Of a stretch of 64,000 bases of DNA, positions 1 through 8,689 are shown piece by piece. Where the stretch lies: assembly GCF_004214815.1 (NCBI RefSeq), contig NZ_CP035926.1, positions 992,001-1,056,000 on the forward strand, written 5' to 3'. A program made the translations under genes and the position numbers. Source of the DNA: Aliarcobacter thereius LMG 24486. GTDB lineage: Bacteria; Campylobacterota; Campylobacteria; Campylobacterales; Arcobacteraceae. The first letter of the stretch is position 1. The number at the start of each line of letters is the position of its first letter. The notes under the pieces were generated by a model, which searched no databases, was not told where the DNA came from, and saw nothing but the letters and a program-made list of their open reading frames with translations.

Positions 1-1
1 G

Positions 2-1366
2 ATAGATTTTGCCAAGTTTGTAAAATATTCTAAACCAGGACCAAGATATACTTCATATCCAACGGCTCCTGAGTTTAGTGAAAGTTTTACAAAAGAAGAT
101 TTAAAAAACTACTTCAAAAAACAAGATAGAAAAAGAAATCTATCTCTATATTTTCATCTACCTTTTTGTAGAAGTGCCTGTTATTTTTGTGGATGTAATA
201 CAATTTTTACATCAAAAGAAGATAAAAAAACAAGATATATTGACTATATAAAAAGAGAACTTGATATTTTAAAAAATCATATTGATACTTCAAGAGTTGT
301 GAGTCAAATGCACTTTGGTGGTGGAACTCCAACTTTTTTCTCTCCTTCTCAACTTGAGGATTTAATTTCTAAAATAAAAGAAGTTTTTCCAAACTTTTCA
401 AATGATGCTGAAATATCTTGTGAAATTGATCCAAGGTTTTTTACAAAAGAGCATATGGATGTTTTAAAAGCTGGTGGTTGTAATCGTGTAAGCTTTGGAG
501 TTCAAGACTTAAATGAAACTGTACAAAAAACAATTCATAGAGTTCAACCATTTGAGCTTACAAAAAATGTTATAAAAATAGCTAGAGAAGCTGGAATTAA
601 ATCTATAAATACAGATTTAATTTATGGTTTACCACACCAAACAAAAGAGAGTTTTCAAGATACTTTAGAAAAAATGCTTACTTTAAGTCCAGATAGATTT
701 GCAGTATTTAATTATGCTCATGTTCCTTGGCTTATGAAAACTATGAGAAAGTTTGATGAATCAACTTTCCCAACTCCACATGAAAAGCTAGAGATGCTTA
801 AATCTACAATAGATTTCTTTACAACAAATGGCTATAAAATGGTAGGAATGGATCACTTTGCAAAACCAGAAGATGAACTTTTTAAAGCTATTGAAAAAGG
901 TGAGCTTCATAGAAATTTCCAAGGATATACCACAAAAGGTGGAGCTGATTTAATAGGAATTGGTGTTACTTCTATTGGAAATGGAGTTGATTATTATGCA
1001 CAAAACTTTAAAAATCTTGAAGAGTGGGAAAATGCAATAGATAAAGGAGAACTTCCTGTATTTAAAGGCTATAAACTATCAGATGATGATATTTTAAGAC
1101 AATATGTAATTATGGAACTTATGAGTAATTTCTCTTTAAATATTAAAAAAGTAGAAGATGAATTTAAAATAGTTTTCAAAGATTATTTTGCTGATGCTTT
1201 AAATGCTTTAAAAGAGTTTGAAGATGCAGAACTGCTAAAAATATTTGATGATAAAATTGAAGTTTATCAAACAGGAACAATGCTCATAAGAAATATTTGT
1301 ATGCCTTTTGATGCTTATTTAAACAATATACCTGAAGAGAAAAGAAGATTCTCTAAAACCATTTAA
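2..1366 (+). CDS. hemN: Oxygen-independent coproporphyrinogen III oxidase, 5' end cut off by the window
   Basis: This radical-SAM enzyme decarboxylates coproporphyrinogen III to protoporphyrinogen IX in anaerobic haem synthesis in the cytoplasm. The frame is open from base 2, so the gene begins before the window; the internal methionine at 308 is not the start. The [4Fe-4S]/SAM cluster motif CRSACYFCGC lies at 167-196 and is preceded by the typical PRYTSYPTA segment. HFGGGTPT follows at about 311-334, and the C-terminal half has the HemN cap region. No other haem gene is adjacent, although hemB lies 26 kb away in the same window. The assignment is firm; only the first residues are missing. 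Confidence 0.96.
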   Translation: MDFAKFVKYSKPGPRYTSYPTAPEFSESFTKEDLKNYFKKQDRKRNLSLYFHLPFCRSACYFCGCNTIFTSKEDKKTRYIDYIKRELDILKNHIDTSRVVSQMHFGGGTPTFFSPSQLEDLISKIKEVFPNFSNDAEISCEIDPRFFTKEHMDVLKAGGCNRVSFGVQDLNETVQKTIHRVQPFELTKNVIKIAREAGIKSINTDLIYGLPHQTKESFQDTLEKMLTLSPDRFAVFNYAHVPWLMKTMRKFDESTFPTPHEKLEMLKSTIDFFTTNGYKMVGMDHFAKPEDELFKAIEKGELHRNFQGYTTKGGADLIGIGVTSIGNGVDYYAQNFKNLEEWENAIDKGELPVFKGYKLSDDDILRQYVIMELMSNFSLNIKKVEDEFKIVFKDYFADALNALKEFEDAELLKIFDDKIEVYQTGTMLIRNICMPFDAYLNNIPEEKRRFSKTI

Positions 1367-1406
1367 TAATTTTAAACTTTCCTTAAGAAAAAAATATATA
1401 AAATTA

Positions 1407-1441
1407 CCCCTTTAAAGGTACTATTTAGCACCTTAAAGGGG
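1407..1441 (+). promoter_or_regulatory. Hairpin at the predicted mRNA 5' end, masking the ribosome binding site
   Basis: CCCCTTTAAAGGT (1407-1419) pairs with ACCTTAAAGGGG (1430-1441) with one bulged base and a 10-nt loop. A TATAAA -10-like box at 1397-1402 places transcription start near 1408, so the mRNA would begin with this stem. The right arm contains most of the Shine-Dalgarno sequence GGGGAG (1438-1443) of the gene starting at 1450. This suggests translational masking or 5' stabilisation. In MobV plasmids oriT also lies just upstream of mob, so a nick-site role is possible but unproven. Confidence 0.55.
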
Positions 1442-1449
1442 AGAAAAAT

Positions 1450-2478
1450 ATGAGAAAAGCATCTTTTTCAGTTGAAAGAAGAACTGAACAAACAGATATA
1501 CACACACAAAGATTAAATGGTCACAATAGTGCTATTTTTGAAAATAGTAGTTTTAATTACTTTAAAAGTTACTATGTTTATGATAAATTCCTAGAATCTG
1601 CCAAAGAGAAATATCAACAAACAATCAAACAAAGAATGCAAAAAAGTGCAATAGCAAATATGTTTCAAGAAGCTATTATTTCAATTGATGAAACTCATAC
1701 ACAAAATGACTTGGTTGATCTATTTTTTGATTTAAAGCAAAGATTTGGTGGACATGAATTAATAAATCTTACAATTCATAAAGATGAAGGCTACTTTGTA
1801 AAAGATGGAATAAACTATAAACCATATAAAAATATTATAAAAAGAGATGAAGCTTGGTATATAAGTGCTGATGAAAAGAAAGAGATAAAGGCTGAAAACT
1901 TCTCTTTAAAAGTAGATATATCATCTTTTACAAAAGTTTCAAATCCTCATGCTCATGCTATTTTTTCTATGTTTGATTTTAAACTTGGAAGAAATGCCCG
2001 AATGCAAAAAAAAGATATGGTTGAGAGATTAAAACTTGTAGCTGATATTTTAAAACTAGAGTATGCTCCACAAAAAATCTATAAAATTCTTGATAGTAAT
2101 ATTGATATTACAGGAGTAAAAGAGCAAGAGTTAAAATCATTGGAGTTTAAAATAGAAGCTAGGAATAAAGAGCTATTTAGAATAAATAACTCTATTGCAG
2201 AAAAAGAGTATATTTTAGATGAATTAGTCCAAAAAGTAACTCTTAAAAAAACAAAATTCAACTCTTTGGCTGATAAAATTTCTTTAAAAAATAGAGAATT
2301 TGAAGATTTAATTACACTAATTCTCACAAAAGAAGATGAAATAGATAATTTACAAAATAAAATAACAGAAAAAAACTCAGATATCTCTGTACTAGATGTA
2401 AAAATAAAAGAGAAAGAGTTTATTTTAGAAGAGTTAAAACAAGAGATAGAATCAGCAAATCATCTAAAAAGTATTTAA
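1450..2478 (+). CDS. Orphan MobV/Pre-like relaxase-type protein with C-terminal coiled coil
   Basis: This 342-residue protein has an N-terminal half resembling plasmid mobilisation (Pre/Mob, MobV) proteins. An early SVERR..H segment is followed by FQEAIISID (72-80), then HKDE (110-113) and NPHAH (165-169). In MobV enzymes the corresponding signature is one continuous HxDExxPHxH; here about 50 residues separate the two halves. Residues from about 220 to the end are charged and heptad-like, predicting a long coiled coil, as in the tails of Mob proteins. GGGGAG precedes the ATG. No plasmid replication or partner mobilisation gene is nearby, so it is a chromosomal orphan. DNA binding or nicking is inferred only; it could be a domesticated relative. 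Confidence 0.55.
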   Translation: MRKASFSVERRTEQTDIHTQRLNGHNSAIFENSSFNYFKSYYVYDKFLESAKEKYQQTIKQRMQKSAIANMFQEAIISIDETHTQNDLVDLFFDLKQRFGGHELINLTIHKDEGYFVKDGINYKPYKNIIKRDEAWYISADEKKEIKAENFSLKVDISSFTKVSNPHAHAIFSMFDFKLGRNARMQKKDMVERLKLVADILKLEYAPQKIYKILDSNIDITGVKEQELKSLEFKIEARNKELFRINNSIAEKEYILDELVQKVTLKKTKFNSLADKISLKNREFEDLITLILTKEDEIDNLQNKITEKNSDISVLDVKIKEKEFILEELKQEIESANHLKSI

Positions 2479-2490
2479 AAAAAATAAAAA

Positions 2491-2514
2491 AAGATGAAGC
2501 AAAAGCCTCATCTT
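2491..2514 (-). terminator. Rho-independent terminator of ddh
   Basis: The inverted repeat AAGATGA...TCATCTT (with additional GC pairs inside) is followed, reading on the minus strand, by a long T-rich run (2478-2490). It lies just after the ddh stop codon and between two convergent genes. Confidence 0.75.
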
Positions 2515-2522
2515 CTAAAAGC

Positions 2523-3503
2523 TTATAAAAGCTCTTTTCTTAGTGTTTCATTTGATTTTATAGATAAAAGTGCTGGTGCAACATCTAAAACAGATTTAGC
2601 TCCAAATTCACCTTTTAAAGCCATTTTATAAACAGCTCTTGTATAAGCCACAATTACACTTGCTGTAAATTCTGGATTGCTATCAAGTTTTAAAGAGTAT
2701 TCAATAACTTGATTTATATTCTCACTACTATTTCCACTTCTTATTACAAACCCACCGTGAGGCATTGTGTTGTGATTTTTATCAAACTCTTCTTGGCTTA
2801 TAAAGTTTACACTTGTATCATAAGGTTCAAAGTAGTTTGGCATAGTTTTAATCTCATTTTCAATTTTTGAAGCATCAGCTCCATCTTTTAAAACTATAAA
2901 ACACTCTCTTGTGTGTTTATCTTTTGTACTTAAACTTGGTCTTACTCCACTTCTTACTTCTTCTATTGCTTTTGTTGATGGAAGAGTATATTGAACTCCT
3001 GCTTTTACTCCTTCAACTCTTCTAATAGCATCAGAATGCCCTTGACTTAAGCCTTTTCCCCAAAATGTATAAGTTTCTCCATCTGGTAAAAGAGCTTCTC
3101 CAAAAAGTCTATTTATTGAAAACATTCCAGGATCCCAACCAACAGAAATCATAGCTATTTTTTTACTTTTTTGTGCAACTGCATCTACACTTGCAAAATA
3201 TTCAGGTATTTGTGCATGGTTATCATAGCTATCAACTGTATTAAAATATTGTGCAAACTCTGGAGTTTGTACAGGTAAATCATCTTTTGAACCACCACAA
3301 AGAATCAAAACATCTATTTTGTCTTTAAAATCTAATATATTTTCTACACTATATACAGGAGTATTTATTGTTTTTACACTTTTTGGATCTCTTCTTGAGA
3401 ATACTGCTTCTAAGCTCATATCAGGATTTTTTAGAATAGACAATTCTACACCTTTTCCTAAATTTCCATATCCTAAAATTGCAACTTTAATTTTGTTACT
3501 CAT
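2523..3503 (-). CDS. ddh: meso-Diaminopimelate dehydrogenase
   Basis: This NADP-dependent enzyme aminates tetrahydrodipicolinate directly to meso-diaminopimelate, a one-step shortcut in lysine and peptidoglycan synthesis. The protein of about 326 residues opens with a Rossmann fold (KVAILGYGNLGKGVE) and carries SVGWDPGMFS and SQGHSDAIRRV, which are hallmarks of the family. The ATG at 3503 is chosen because GGAG stands eight bases upstream; an upstream ATG at 3533 adds ten residues without a good ribosome site. It is transcribed alone, ahead of a terminator at 2491-2514. The Ddh route is patchily distributed in bacteria, so horizontal acquisition in the lineage is plausible. Confidence 0.93.
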   Translation of the reverse strand: MSNKIKVAILGYGNLGKGVELSILKNPDMSLEAVFSRRDPKSVKTINTPVYSVENILDFKDKIDVLILCGGSKDDLPVQTPEFAQYFNTVDSYDNHAQIPEYFASVDAVAQKSKKIAMISVGWDPGMFSINRLFGEALLPDGETYTFWGKGLSQGHSDAIRRVEGVKAGVQYTLPSTKAIEEVRSGVRPSLSTKDKHTRECFIVLKDGADASKIENEIKTMPNYFEPYDTSVNFISQEEFDKNHNTMPHGGFVIRSGNSSENINQVIEYSLKLDSNPEFTASVIVAYTRAVYKMALKGEFGAKSVLDVAPALLSIKSNETLRKELL

Positions 3504-3580
3504 AGGTTTTACTCCTTTTTTAAATTTAATCAAATTTTCAAGTGATTATTCTACATTTTTTTTTATTTTATAAAACTTAA

Positions 3581-4537
3581 CTAATTATTTTGTTCTTTAA
3601 ATCCTCTAATAAACTCTCTAAAGAAAACTAAGAAGATTGATAGTATAAATCCTGTAACAAATGCAACTGCTACAATTAATGATTTTTTTGGTTTTACAGG
3701 AAAATCATTTAATATAATATCTCCAACTATTTTCGTATTTTTATAGTTGTGTGGTAAAAGAAGAAGCTCTACAATTTTTTTATTTTCATCTAGTTTATAC
3801 AAAGTAGTTGTCAATAACTCATCTTTTCTATTTTCTAATTCAAAATTTTGAATAGTTATATTATTTATAGATGATGATATATCTTTCTTTTCCATAAGTT
3901 TTAAAGCAGCTAAAGATGGATCTAGTGAATCAATTTTTTTTAAATTATCATCTACTAATTTTAATTGTTTTTGTAAATCTTCTAATAGTTTTAAATTATT
4001 TTCAAGTTTCTTATCTATTAATGCAACTGATTTTGATTTTATATCTGAAATCTTTAAATCAATATTCTTTAACTCTAACTCTTTTTGTTTCTTTATATCA
4101 TCTAATATTTTTTCATGTTCATTTTGTACATAGCTTAAAACTCTTAATATCTCTTTTACTGCTTCTTCATTTGAAATAGCTTCACTTTTTATTTCTAAAA
4201 AATCTTTTACACCTTTTACGCTTTTTGTAGAAGTGATTTTTGAAATTCTATCTTTTTGATTTTCTTCCATATCAATAAAAATTGTAGATAATTTCTTTTC
4301 TAATATAACTGCATCATCTACTGAAATTTTACTTGTATTATTTAATCTATACTCTCCAATTTCTATCAAAGCTTTTGCTTCATATATTGGTGTTTTTGTA
4401 TATGCATAAATTCCAGCCAAAATTGTAACTATAGCTGTAAATACAACTATAAAAACCTTGTTTTTCCAAAGAGTTAGAAACAACTCTCTTAAATCTATTT
4501 CATCTTCTTGGATAATGTTTCTATTATTTTCTTGCAT
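3581..4537 (-). CDS. Wzz-type polysaccharide chain-length determinant
   Basis: This 318-residue inner-membrane co-polymerase sets the chain length of Wzy-made O-antigen or related polymers. It begins with a short acidic cytoplasmic segment (EDEIDLRELFLTLWKNK), has a first membrane helix at about 28-48, a long charged coiled-coil periplasmic region (about 120-230), then a proline-containing motif (FPVKPKK) just before the second helix at about 290-310. This is the standard Wzz architecture. It is the last gene of the minus-strand polysaccharide locus, 12 bases after galE. Which polymer it controls is inferred from the EpsG and Wzx genes upstream. Confidence 0.88.
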   Translation of the reverse strand: MQENNRNIIQEDEIDLRELFLTLWKNKVFIVVFTAIVTILAGIYAYTKTPIYEAKALIEIGEYRLNNTSKISVDDAVILEKKLSTIFIDMEENQKDRISKITSTKSVKGVKDFLEIKSEAISNEEAVKEILRVLSYVQNEHEKILDDIKKQKELELKNIDLKISDIKSKSVALIDKKLENNLKLLEDLQKQLKLVDDNLKKIDSLDPSLAALKLMEKKDISSSINNITIQNFELENRKDELLTTTLYKLDENKKIVELLLLPHNYKNTKIVGDIILNDFPVKPKKSLIVAVAFVTGFILSIFLVFFREFIRGFKEQNN

Positions 4538-4549
4538 TTTTTTCCTTTT

Positions 4550-5575
4550 TTATTTATTTTTATATCCATTTGGATTTTTATTTTGCCAATTCCAGCTAGA
4601 TTTACACATATCTTCAAGATTAAATTTTGCTTCCCAGTCTAAAATCTCTTTTGCTTTCTTTGGATTTGCATAACAACTTGCAATATCACCTGCACGTCTA
4701 TCTACAATTTTATATGATACTTTTTTACCACTTGCTCTTTCAAAAGCTTTTATCATATCAAGTACACTATATCCAGTGCCTGTTCCTATATTGATTTTTG
4801 AGTTTTCAAAGCTATAGTTACTACTATTTAAATACTCTATAGCTTTTACATGAGCATTTGCCAAATCAACTACATGGATATAATCTCTTACTCCCGTACC
4901 ATCTTTTGTTTCATAATCACTTCCAAATACACTTAGCTCTTTTAATTTACCAACAGCAACTTGAGAGATATATGGCATAAGATTATTTGGTATTCCATTT
5001 GGATTTTCACCTATAAGTCCACTTTCATGTGCACCTACTGGATTAAAATATCTTAAAATAGCAATTTTAAAGCTATTATCACTTATATATAAATCCTCTA
5101 ATATTCTTTCAATCATATATTTACTAGTTCCATATGGATTTGTAGTAGCTCCAACATCAAAGCTCTCATCTATTGGACAGCTTTTTGGATTTCCATATAC
5201 TGTTGCACTAGAAGAAAATACTATCTTTTTACAATCAAATTCACGCATCACTTCAAGCAGTTTAATAGTTCCTACAACATTGTTATCATAATATTTTAGT
5301 GGTTTTGCAACACTCTCTCCTACAGCTTTAAGTCCAGCAAAGTGAATAACAGAGTCTATACTATATGTTTTAAAAACTTTTCTCAAAGCTTTTTTATCTC
5401 GTATATCACCTTTTACAAATTTAATTTTTGCTCCTGTTATCTTTTTAACTCTTTTTAGAGCCTCTTTTGAAGAGTTTGACAAATTGTCATAAACTACAAA
5501 ATCAAAGTTTGCTTTTTTTAGTTCTACTAAAGTATGAGTTGCTATATAACCTGCCCCACCTGTGATAAGTATCAT
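4550..5575 (-). CDS. galE: UDP-glucose 4-epimerase
   Basis: It interconverts UDP-glucose and UDP-galactose (or the N-acetyl forms) for surface-glycan synthesis. The 341-residue protein is an extended short-chain dehydrogenase: NAD-binding GGAGYIA at the N terminus, a Ser catalytic segment (FSSSATVYG), YGTSK (YxxxK) and the DYIHVVDLA motif. The length is normal. Its start overlaps the stop of the upstream AlbA_2 gene by four bases, implying translational coupling. It lies between that gene and wzz in the polysaccharide locus and probably provides galactose or GalNAc for the repeat unit or the lipopolysaccharide core. Confidence 0.93.
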   Translation of the reverse strand: MILITGGAGYIATHTLVELKKANFDFVVYDNLSNSSKEALKRVKKITGAKIKFVKGDIRDKKALRKVFKTYSIDSVIHFAGLKAVGESVAKPLKYYDNNVVGTIKLLEVMREFDCKKIVFSSSATVYGNPKSCPIDESFDVGATTNPYGTSKYMIERILEDLYISDNSFKIAILRYFNPVGAHESGLIGENPNGIPNNLMPYISQVAVGKLKELSVFGSDYETKDGTGVRDYIHVVDLANAHVKAIEYLNSSNYSFENSKINIGTGTGYSVLDMIKAFERASGKKVSYKIVDRRAGDIASCYANPKKAKEILDWEAKFNLEDMCKSSWNWQNKNPNGYKNK

Positions 5576-7050
5576 TTTGTTTCCTTTTTTATATTATCTT
5601 GTTTAGTTTTATATTTCTGATTTGGGCTTTTTGGTCTATCTGGAATAGTTAATTCAATTAATTTAATCTCCAAAAGATGTCTAATGGCATTTTTCAAGCT
5701 ACCTGATAAACTTTTCAAGCCTAATTTTTGAACCAATTGTGCCGATGAGAGATTTTCAATACTTAAAAATTCTAAAACTTTTTTTTCTGTATCATTCAAA
5801 TATACTTGGGCTTCTACTTGGGCTTCTACTTGGGCTTCTACTTGGGCTTCTTTTTTTTCCAAATAAAAAGTAGTTAAGCTTGTATCCATATCTGTCTTAA
5901 AGTCTATTGGTATATCTGTATATGTTTTCCATCCATCTATCATTTTATCAAATCCATATCCAGCATTTTCAGCAAGTTTTACTACACGGAAAAGCTTTGC
6001 TAAAATTGGATTTCGTGGCATTGAAGTATCACTATGAAGAAAATACTCTATTGGTTTTGGATAACTTCCAGCGTTAAAAAACTCTATTTTATCGCTAAAA
6101 ACTCTTATTCTTGATTTTATAGGTGAAAAATAATCAGCATGCATAAGCATATTTACAAGAGCTTCTCTTAGTGCATCAATATAAGGATAGTTTTCTTTAG
6201 CAAAACCCATATTATCGAGTTTAAAAGGTTTATCTATTCTCATAGTTATTCTCTCAAAAAGTATGAAATAATAATCCCAAAGATTTTCTTGCTCTGGAAG
6301 TCTATATGTGTATCTAGTTTTAGCATCAGATATACTATTTCCTGGAATTTCAAACAAATCTATTCTGAAATCTACAAAATATCTTTGAATACTATCTCTT
6401 GTTCCAAAAAAAAGAAGTCCCGCATATGTTGGTTTACCATCGATTAGAACTAAAACTTTATGTAAAAACTCTTCCATATTTAGTTTATTGTAGTTTGAAG
6501 TTGGATTTGATATTTGTAAATACTCTTTATATTGGTTTAGAGAAATTGATGATAGATTTTCAATAGAATAGTTTTCTATAGTTTCAGAAGTTTTTGTTCC
6601 AAAACTTTGGTCTCTAAACATAGTATCTATCTCTTCTTTTGTAGCTCTTCTATCTGCACTTCCACTTCTTATAAAACTATTTGATAAACTATTAAAATAG
6701 ACTGGTTTTTGTTTTGAAATAGGTATATAAAAAGCTAAAACTATTTTATCATCAAAATTGTATTTATAAGAATTTACTCTTATTTTTATATTGAACTTTT
6801 CTCCATTTAAACTATTTAAAAACTCATGTTCAATTTTGGAAGGATTAGAAACTCCAAATATATTAAAAATACCATTTTTTTCTTCTATTCCAAATATAAG
6901 CCAACCACCAGCAGTATTTGAAAAAGCACTCACACTCTCCCAAGCACTTTTTGGTACTCCACCAATTGCAAGTTTTACTTCAAAATCTTCCCACTCTATA
7001 TCTTGAAGTCTATTTTGTAGCTCTTGTTGTGTCATTTTTTCTTTCACCAT
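5572..7050 (-). CDS. AlbA_2-domain ATP-binding regulator-like protein (COG2865 type)
   Basis: This 492-residue protein has an N-terminal AlbA_2 (Schlafen-type AAA_4) domain with EDFEVK and [16 protein letters not shown], and a middle HATPase-like segment with [18 protein letters not shown]. It ends in a winged-helix domain after four EAQV repeats. Family members are annotated as putative transcriptional regulators or ATP-binding proteins of unknown target. The start is taken at 7050; an alternative ATG at 7035 (MTQQEL) matches how relatives usually begin. It follows the toxin gene closely and overlaps galE by four bases. The link to glycan synthesis is positional only. Confidence 0.8.
   Translation of the reverse strand: MVKEKMTQQELQNRLQDIEWEDFEVKLAIGGVPKSAWESVSAFSNTAGGWLIFGIEEKNGIFNIFGVSNPSKIEHEFLNSLNGEKFNIKIRVNSYKYNFDDKIVLAFYIPISKQKPVYFNSLSNSFIRSGSADRRATKEEIDTMFRDQSFGTKTSETIENYSIENLSSISLNQYKEYLQISNPTSNYNKLNMEEFLHKVLVLIDGKPTYAGLLFFGTRDSIQRYFVDFRIDLFEIPGNSISDAKTRYTYRLPEQENLWDYYFILFERITMRIDKPFKLDNMGFAKENYPYIDALREALVNMLMHADYFSPIKSRIRVFSDKIEFFNAGSYPKPIEYFLHSDTSMPRNPILAKLFRVVKLAENAGYGFDKMIDGWKTYTDIPIDFKTDMDTSLTTFYLEKKEAQVEAQVEAQVEAQVYLNDTEKKVLEFLSIENLSSAQLVQKLGLKSLSGSLKNAIRHLLEIKLIELTIPDRPKSPNQKYKTKQDNIKKETK
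5804..5851 (-). repeat. Four 12-bp tandem repeats inside the AlbA_2 gene
   Basis: The unit ACTTGGGCTTCT (plus strand) occurs four times without error, encoding (EAQV)4 between the ATP-binding domain and the winged helix. The 12-bp unit keeps frame when copies are gained or lost, so it would vary linker length rather than switch the gene off. Confidence 0.95.
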
Positions 7051-7061
7051 TTTTTATTAGT

Positions 7062-7394
7062 TTATATCTTCTCAAATCTATTACAAAGTATTTGTAAAAT
7101 TTTTTCTTGTGTTTTTAAACTAGAGATAGTTGTCAGTTTTTTTACCAATCTTTCTTTAGAAATAGTTCTTATTTGTTGGCATAAAAGAATTGATGGTTTT
7201 TCTAATTCATGTTCTAAAAAAAGTTCATTTGGATATATTTTTCTTCCATTTTTCAATGAAGTTATTGGAATAATAGTTAAAATATCTAAAATATTTTCAT
7301 ATTCATTTGATATTATTAAAACTGGTCTTGTACCTTTTTGCTCTCTTCCTATGGTAGGATTTAAATCTGCTAAATAAATATCATATTGTTTCAT
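7062..7394 (-). CDS. MazF/PemK-family toxin (endoribonuclease)
   Basis: This 110-residue protein has the MazF/PemK fold signatures: YLADLNPTIGREQKGTRPVLIIS near the N terminus and an IIPITS strand in the middle. Family members cut mRNA, often at short ribosome-independent motifs. The start codon follows immediately after the stop of the antitoxin gene, the usual antitoxin-toxin order and tight spacing. It lies between the priming transferase and the AlbA_2 gene inside the polysaccharide locus. The cleavage specificity cannot be read from the sequence. Confidence 0.9.
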   Translation of the reverse strand: MKQYDIYLADLNPTIGREQKGTRPVLIISNEYENILDILTIIPITSLKNGRKIYPNELFLEHELEKPSILLCQQIRTISKERLVKKLTTISSLKTQEKILQILCNRFEKI

Positions 7395-7637
7395 CTATTT
7401 TTCTTCAAAATCAATATATTTAAAATCATTTGAAATCTCTTCCATATCTTGGATATATAATCTATCTTTTGAAGCTTCTATCATATCTTTTTTATATTGT
7501 TCTTTCTTACTCTTTTCTATAAGTAGTTCCAAAGAAGTAGATACTAATTCAGAAAAAGAGCTATATTTTTCTGTAAGCTTAGATGAAATAAGAGTATTAT
7601 ACAAATTATCATTTATCGTTACTGTTTTTCTTAACAT
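7395..7637 (-). CDS. Ribbon-helix-helix-like antitoxin of the MazF toxin
   Basis: This 80-residue protein starts with a short beta strand (RKTVTINDNLYNTL) followed by helices, as in MetJ/Arc-type antitoxins, and ends in an acidic tail (EEISNDFKYIDFEEK) suited to binding the toxin. AAGGAGAT precedes the ATG. It is directly upstream of, and abuts, the toxin gene. Antitoxins of this kind normally repress their own promoter; two direct TCATAC copies 12 bp apart (7662-7679) upstream could be the operator. Confidence 0.82.
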   Translation of the reverse strand: MLRKTVTINDNLYNTLISSKLTEKYSSFSELVSTSLELLIEKSKKEQYKKDMIEASKDRLYIQDMEEISNDFKYIDFEEK

Positions 7638-7661
7638 ATTTATCTCCTTTATTATTTATAG

Positions 7662-7679
7662 TCATACATTTTATCATAC
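7662..7679 (-). promoter_or_regulatory. Possible operator: direct TCATAC repeats upstream of the toxin-antitoxin pair
   Basis: TCATAC occurs at 7662-7667 and 7674-7679, about one helical turn apart, between the antitoxin start (7637) and an A+T-rich promoter region. The spacing suits a dimeric ribbon-helix-helix repressor, but no binding evidence exists. Confidence 0.3.
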
Positions 7680-7702
7680 TAAAGTAAGAATCGAATTAAA
7701 TT

Positions 7703-8626
7703 CTACAAACCTTTTTTACCTAAAACCACCAAAATAGTTTTGTAAATAATCTTTATATCCAACCAAATGCTGTAGTGTTTTATATAGTACAAATCATACA
7801 TAAGCTTCTGTTTTGCATCTTCTACACCTGCTCCATATGGATACATAACTTGAGCCCAACCTGTAATCCCTGGTCGTACTAAATGTCTTTCATTGTAATA
7901 TGGAATCTCTTTCTCAAATTTATCTATCCAAACTTTTCTTTCAGGTCTTGGACCTATTAAATGCATATCTCCTTTTAATACATTTAACATCTGAGGAAGT
8001 TCATCTATTCTAGTTTTTCTCATAATATCTCCCCAAGGAAATATTCTAGGATCATCTTCACACGCGAATTGAGCTCCAGAGGCTTCTGCATCTAATCGCA
8101 TACTTCTATATTTTATACATTTAAACTCTTTATTGTTTAGACCTACTCTTAATTGTTTAAACATACTTGTACCTGGTGATTCTTGTTTGATTCTTCTTCT
8201 TGAATAAAACATAACAGGAAAAGAGATAAGATAAAGAAGTAAAACTCCTAAAATATCCATAATTCTTTTGATAGAGTATTCAAATATATTAAATGGTTTT
8301 ATATTTTGAAGATAGTTTAAATCGGTATGATCTTCTGGGATATAACACTTATGAAGATATTTCTCCATAAATTGCTCTATTGTTATAAGCTTAATATTCT
8401 TTTCAAACTGTAAGCTTGTAAGAAAAGATATAAGCTCATCTGGAACTTTTGCTTTTGTGTTTAGAACTATTAGCTTAACATCTGATTTTATAAGAGTTTT
8501 AAGCTCTTCTAGTACTTCCATTGGGTCTTTGTTTGTATATCTTAAGATAAGCTGTTGTTTAAACTTCTTATTTAAACTAGCTTTCTCAAATTCTGTAAAT
8601 TTGTATTTCCTACCTAAAACTATCAT
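7703..8626 (-). CDS. Priming sugar-phosphate transferase (bacterial sugar transferase family)
   Basis: It transfers a sugar-1-phosphate to undecaprenyl phosphate, the first step of repeat-unit assembly at the inner membrane. Residues 1-120 are a soluble region, followed by a hydrophobic re-entrant helix (about 133-152). The catalytic domain then shows KYRSM, DPRIFPWGDIMRKTRIDE, ELPQMLNVLKGDM, LIGPRPE and VRPGITGWAQV. The 307-residue length is between the small PglC type and the five-helix WbaP type: it lacks the multi-spanning N-terminal region of WbaP/WcaJ. The sugar cannot be decided from sequence. It lies downstream of the GT2 gene and before the toxin-antitoxin pair. Confidence 0.9.
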   Translation of the reverse strand: MIVLGRKYKFTEFEKASLNKKFKQQLILRYTNKDPMEVLEELKTLIKSDVKLIVLNTKAKVPDELISFLTSLQFEKNIKLITIEQFMEKYLHKCYIPEDHTDLNYLQNIKPFNIFEYSIKRIMDILGVLLLYLISFPVMFYSRRRIKQESPGTSMFKQLRVGLNNKEFKCIKYRSMRLDAEASGAQFACEDDPRIFPWGDIMRKTRIDELPQMLNVLKGDMHLIGPRPERKVWIDKFEKEIPYYNERHLVRPGITGWAQVMYPYGAGVEDAKQKLMYDLYYIKHYSIWLDIKIIYKTILVVLGKKGL

Positions 8627-8689
8627 TTTGCTTTTCCCTATCTTTATCTTAATAATAAATTATGATTTTATCGAATATTTATTAAAACT

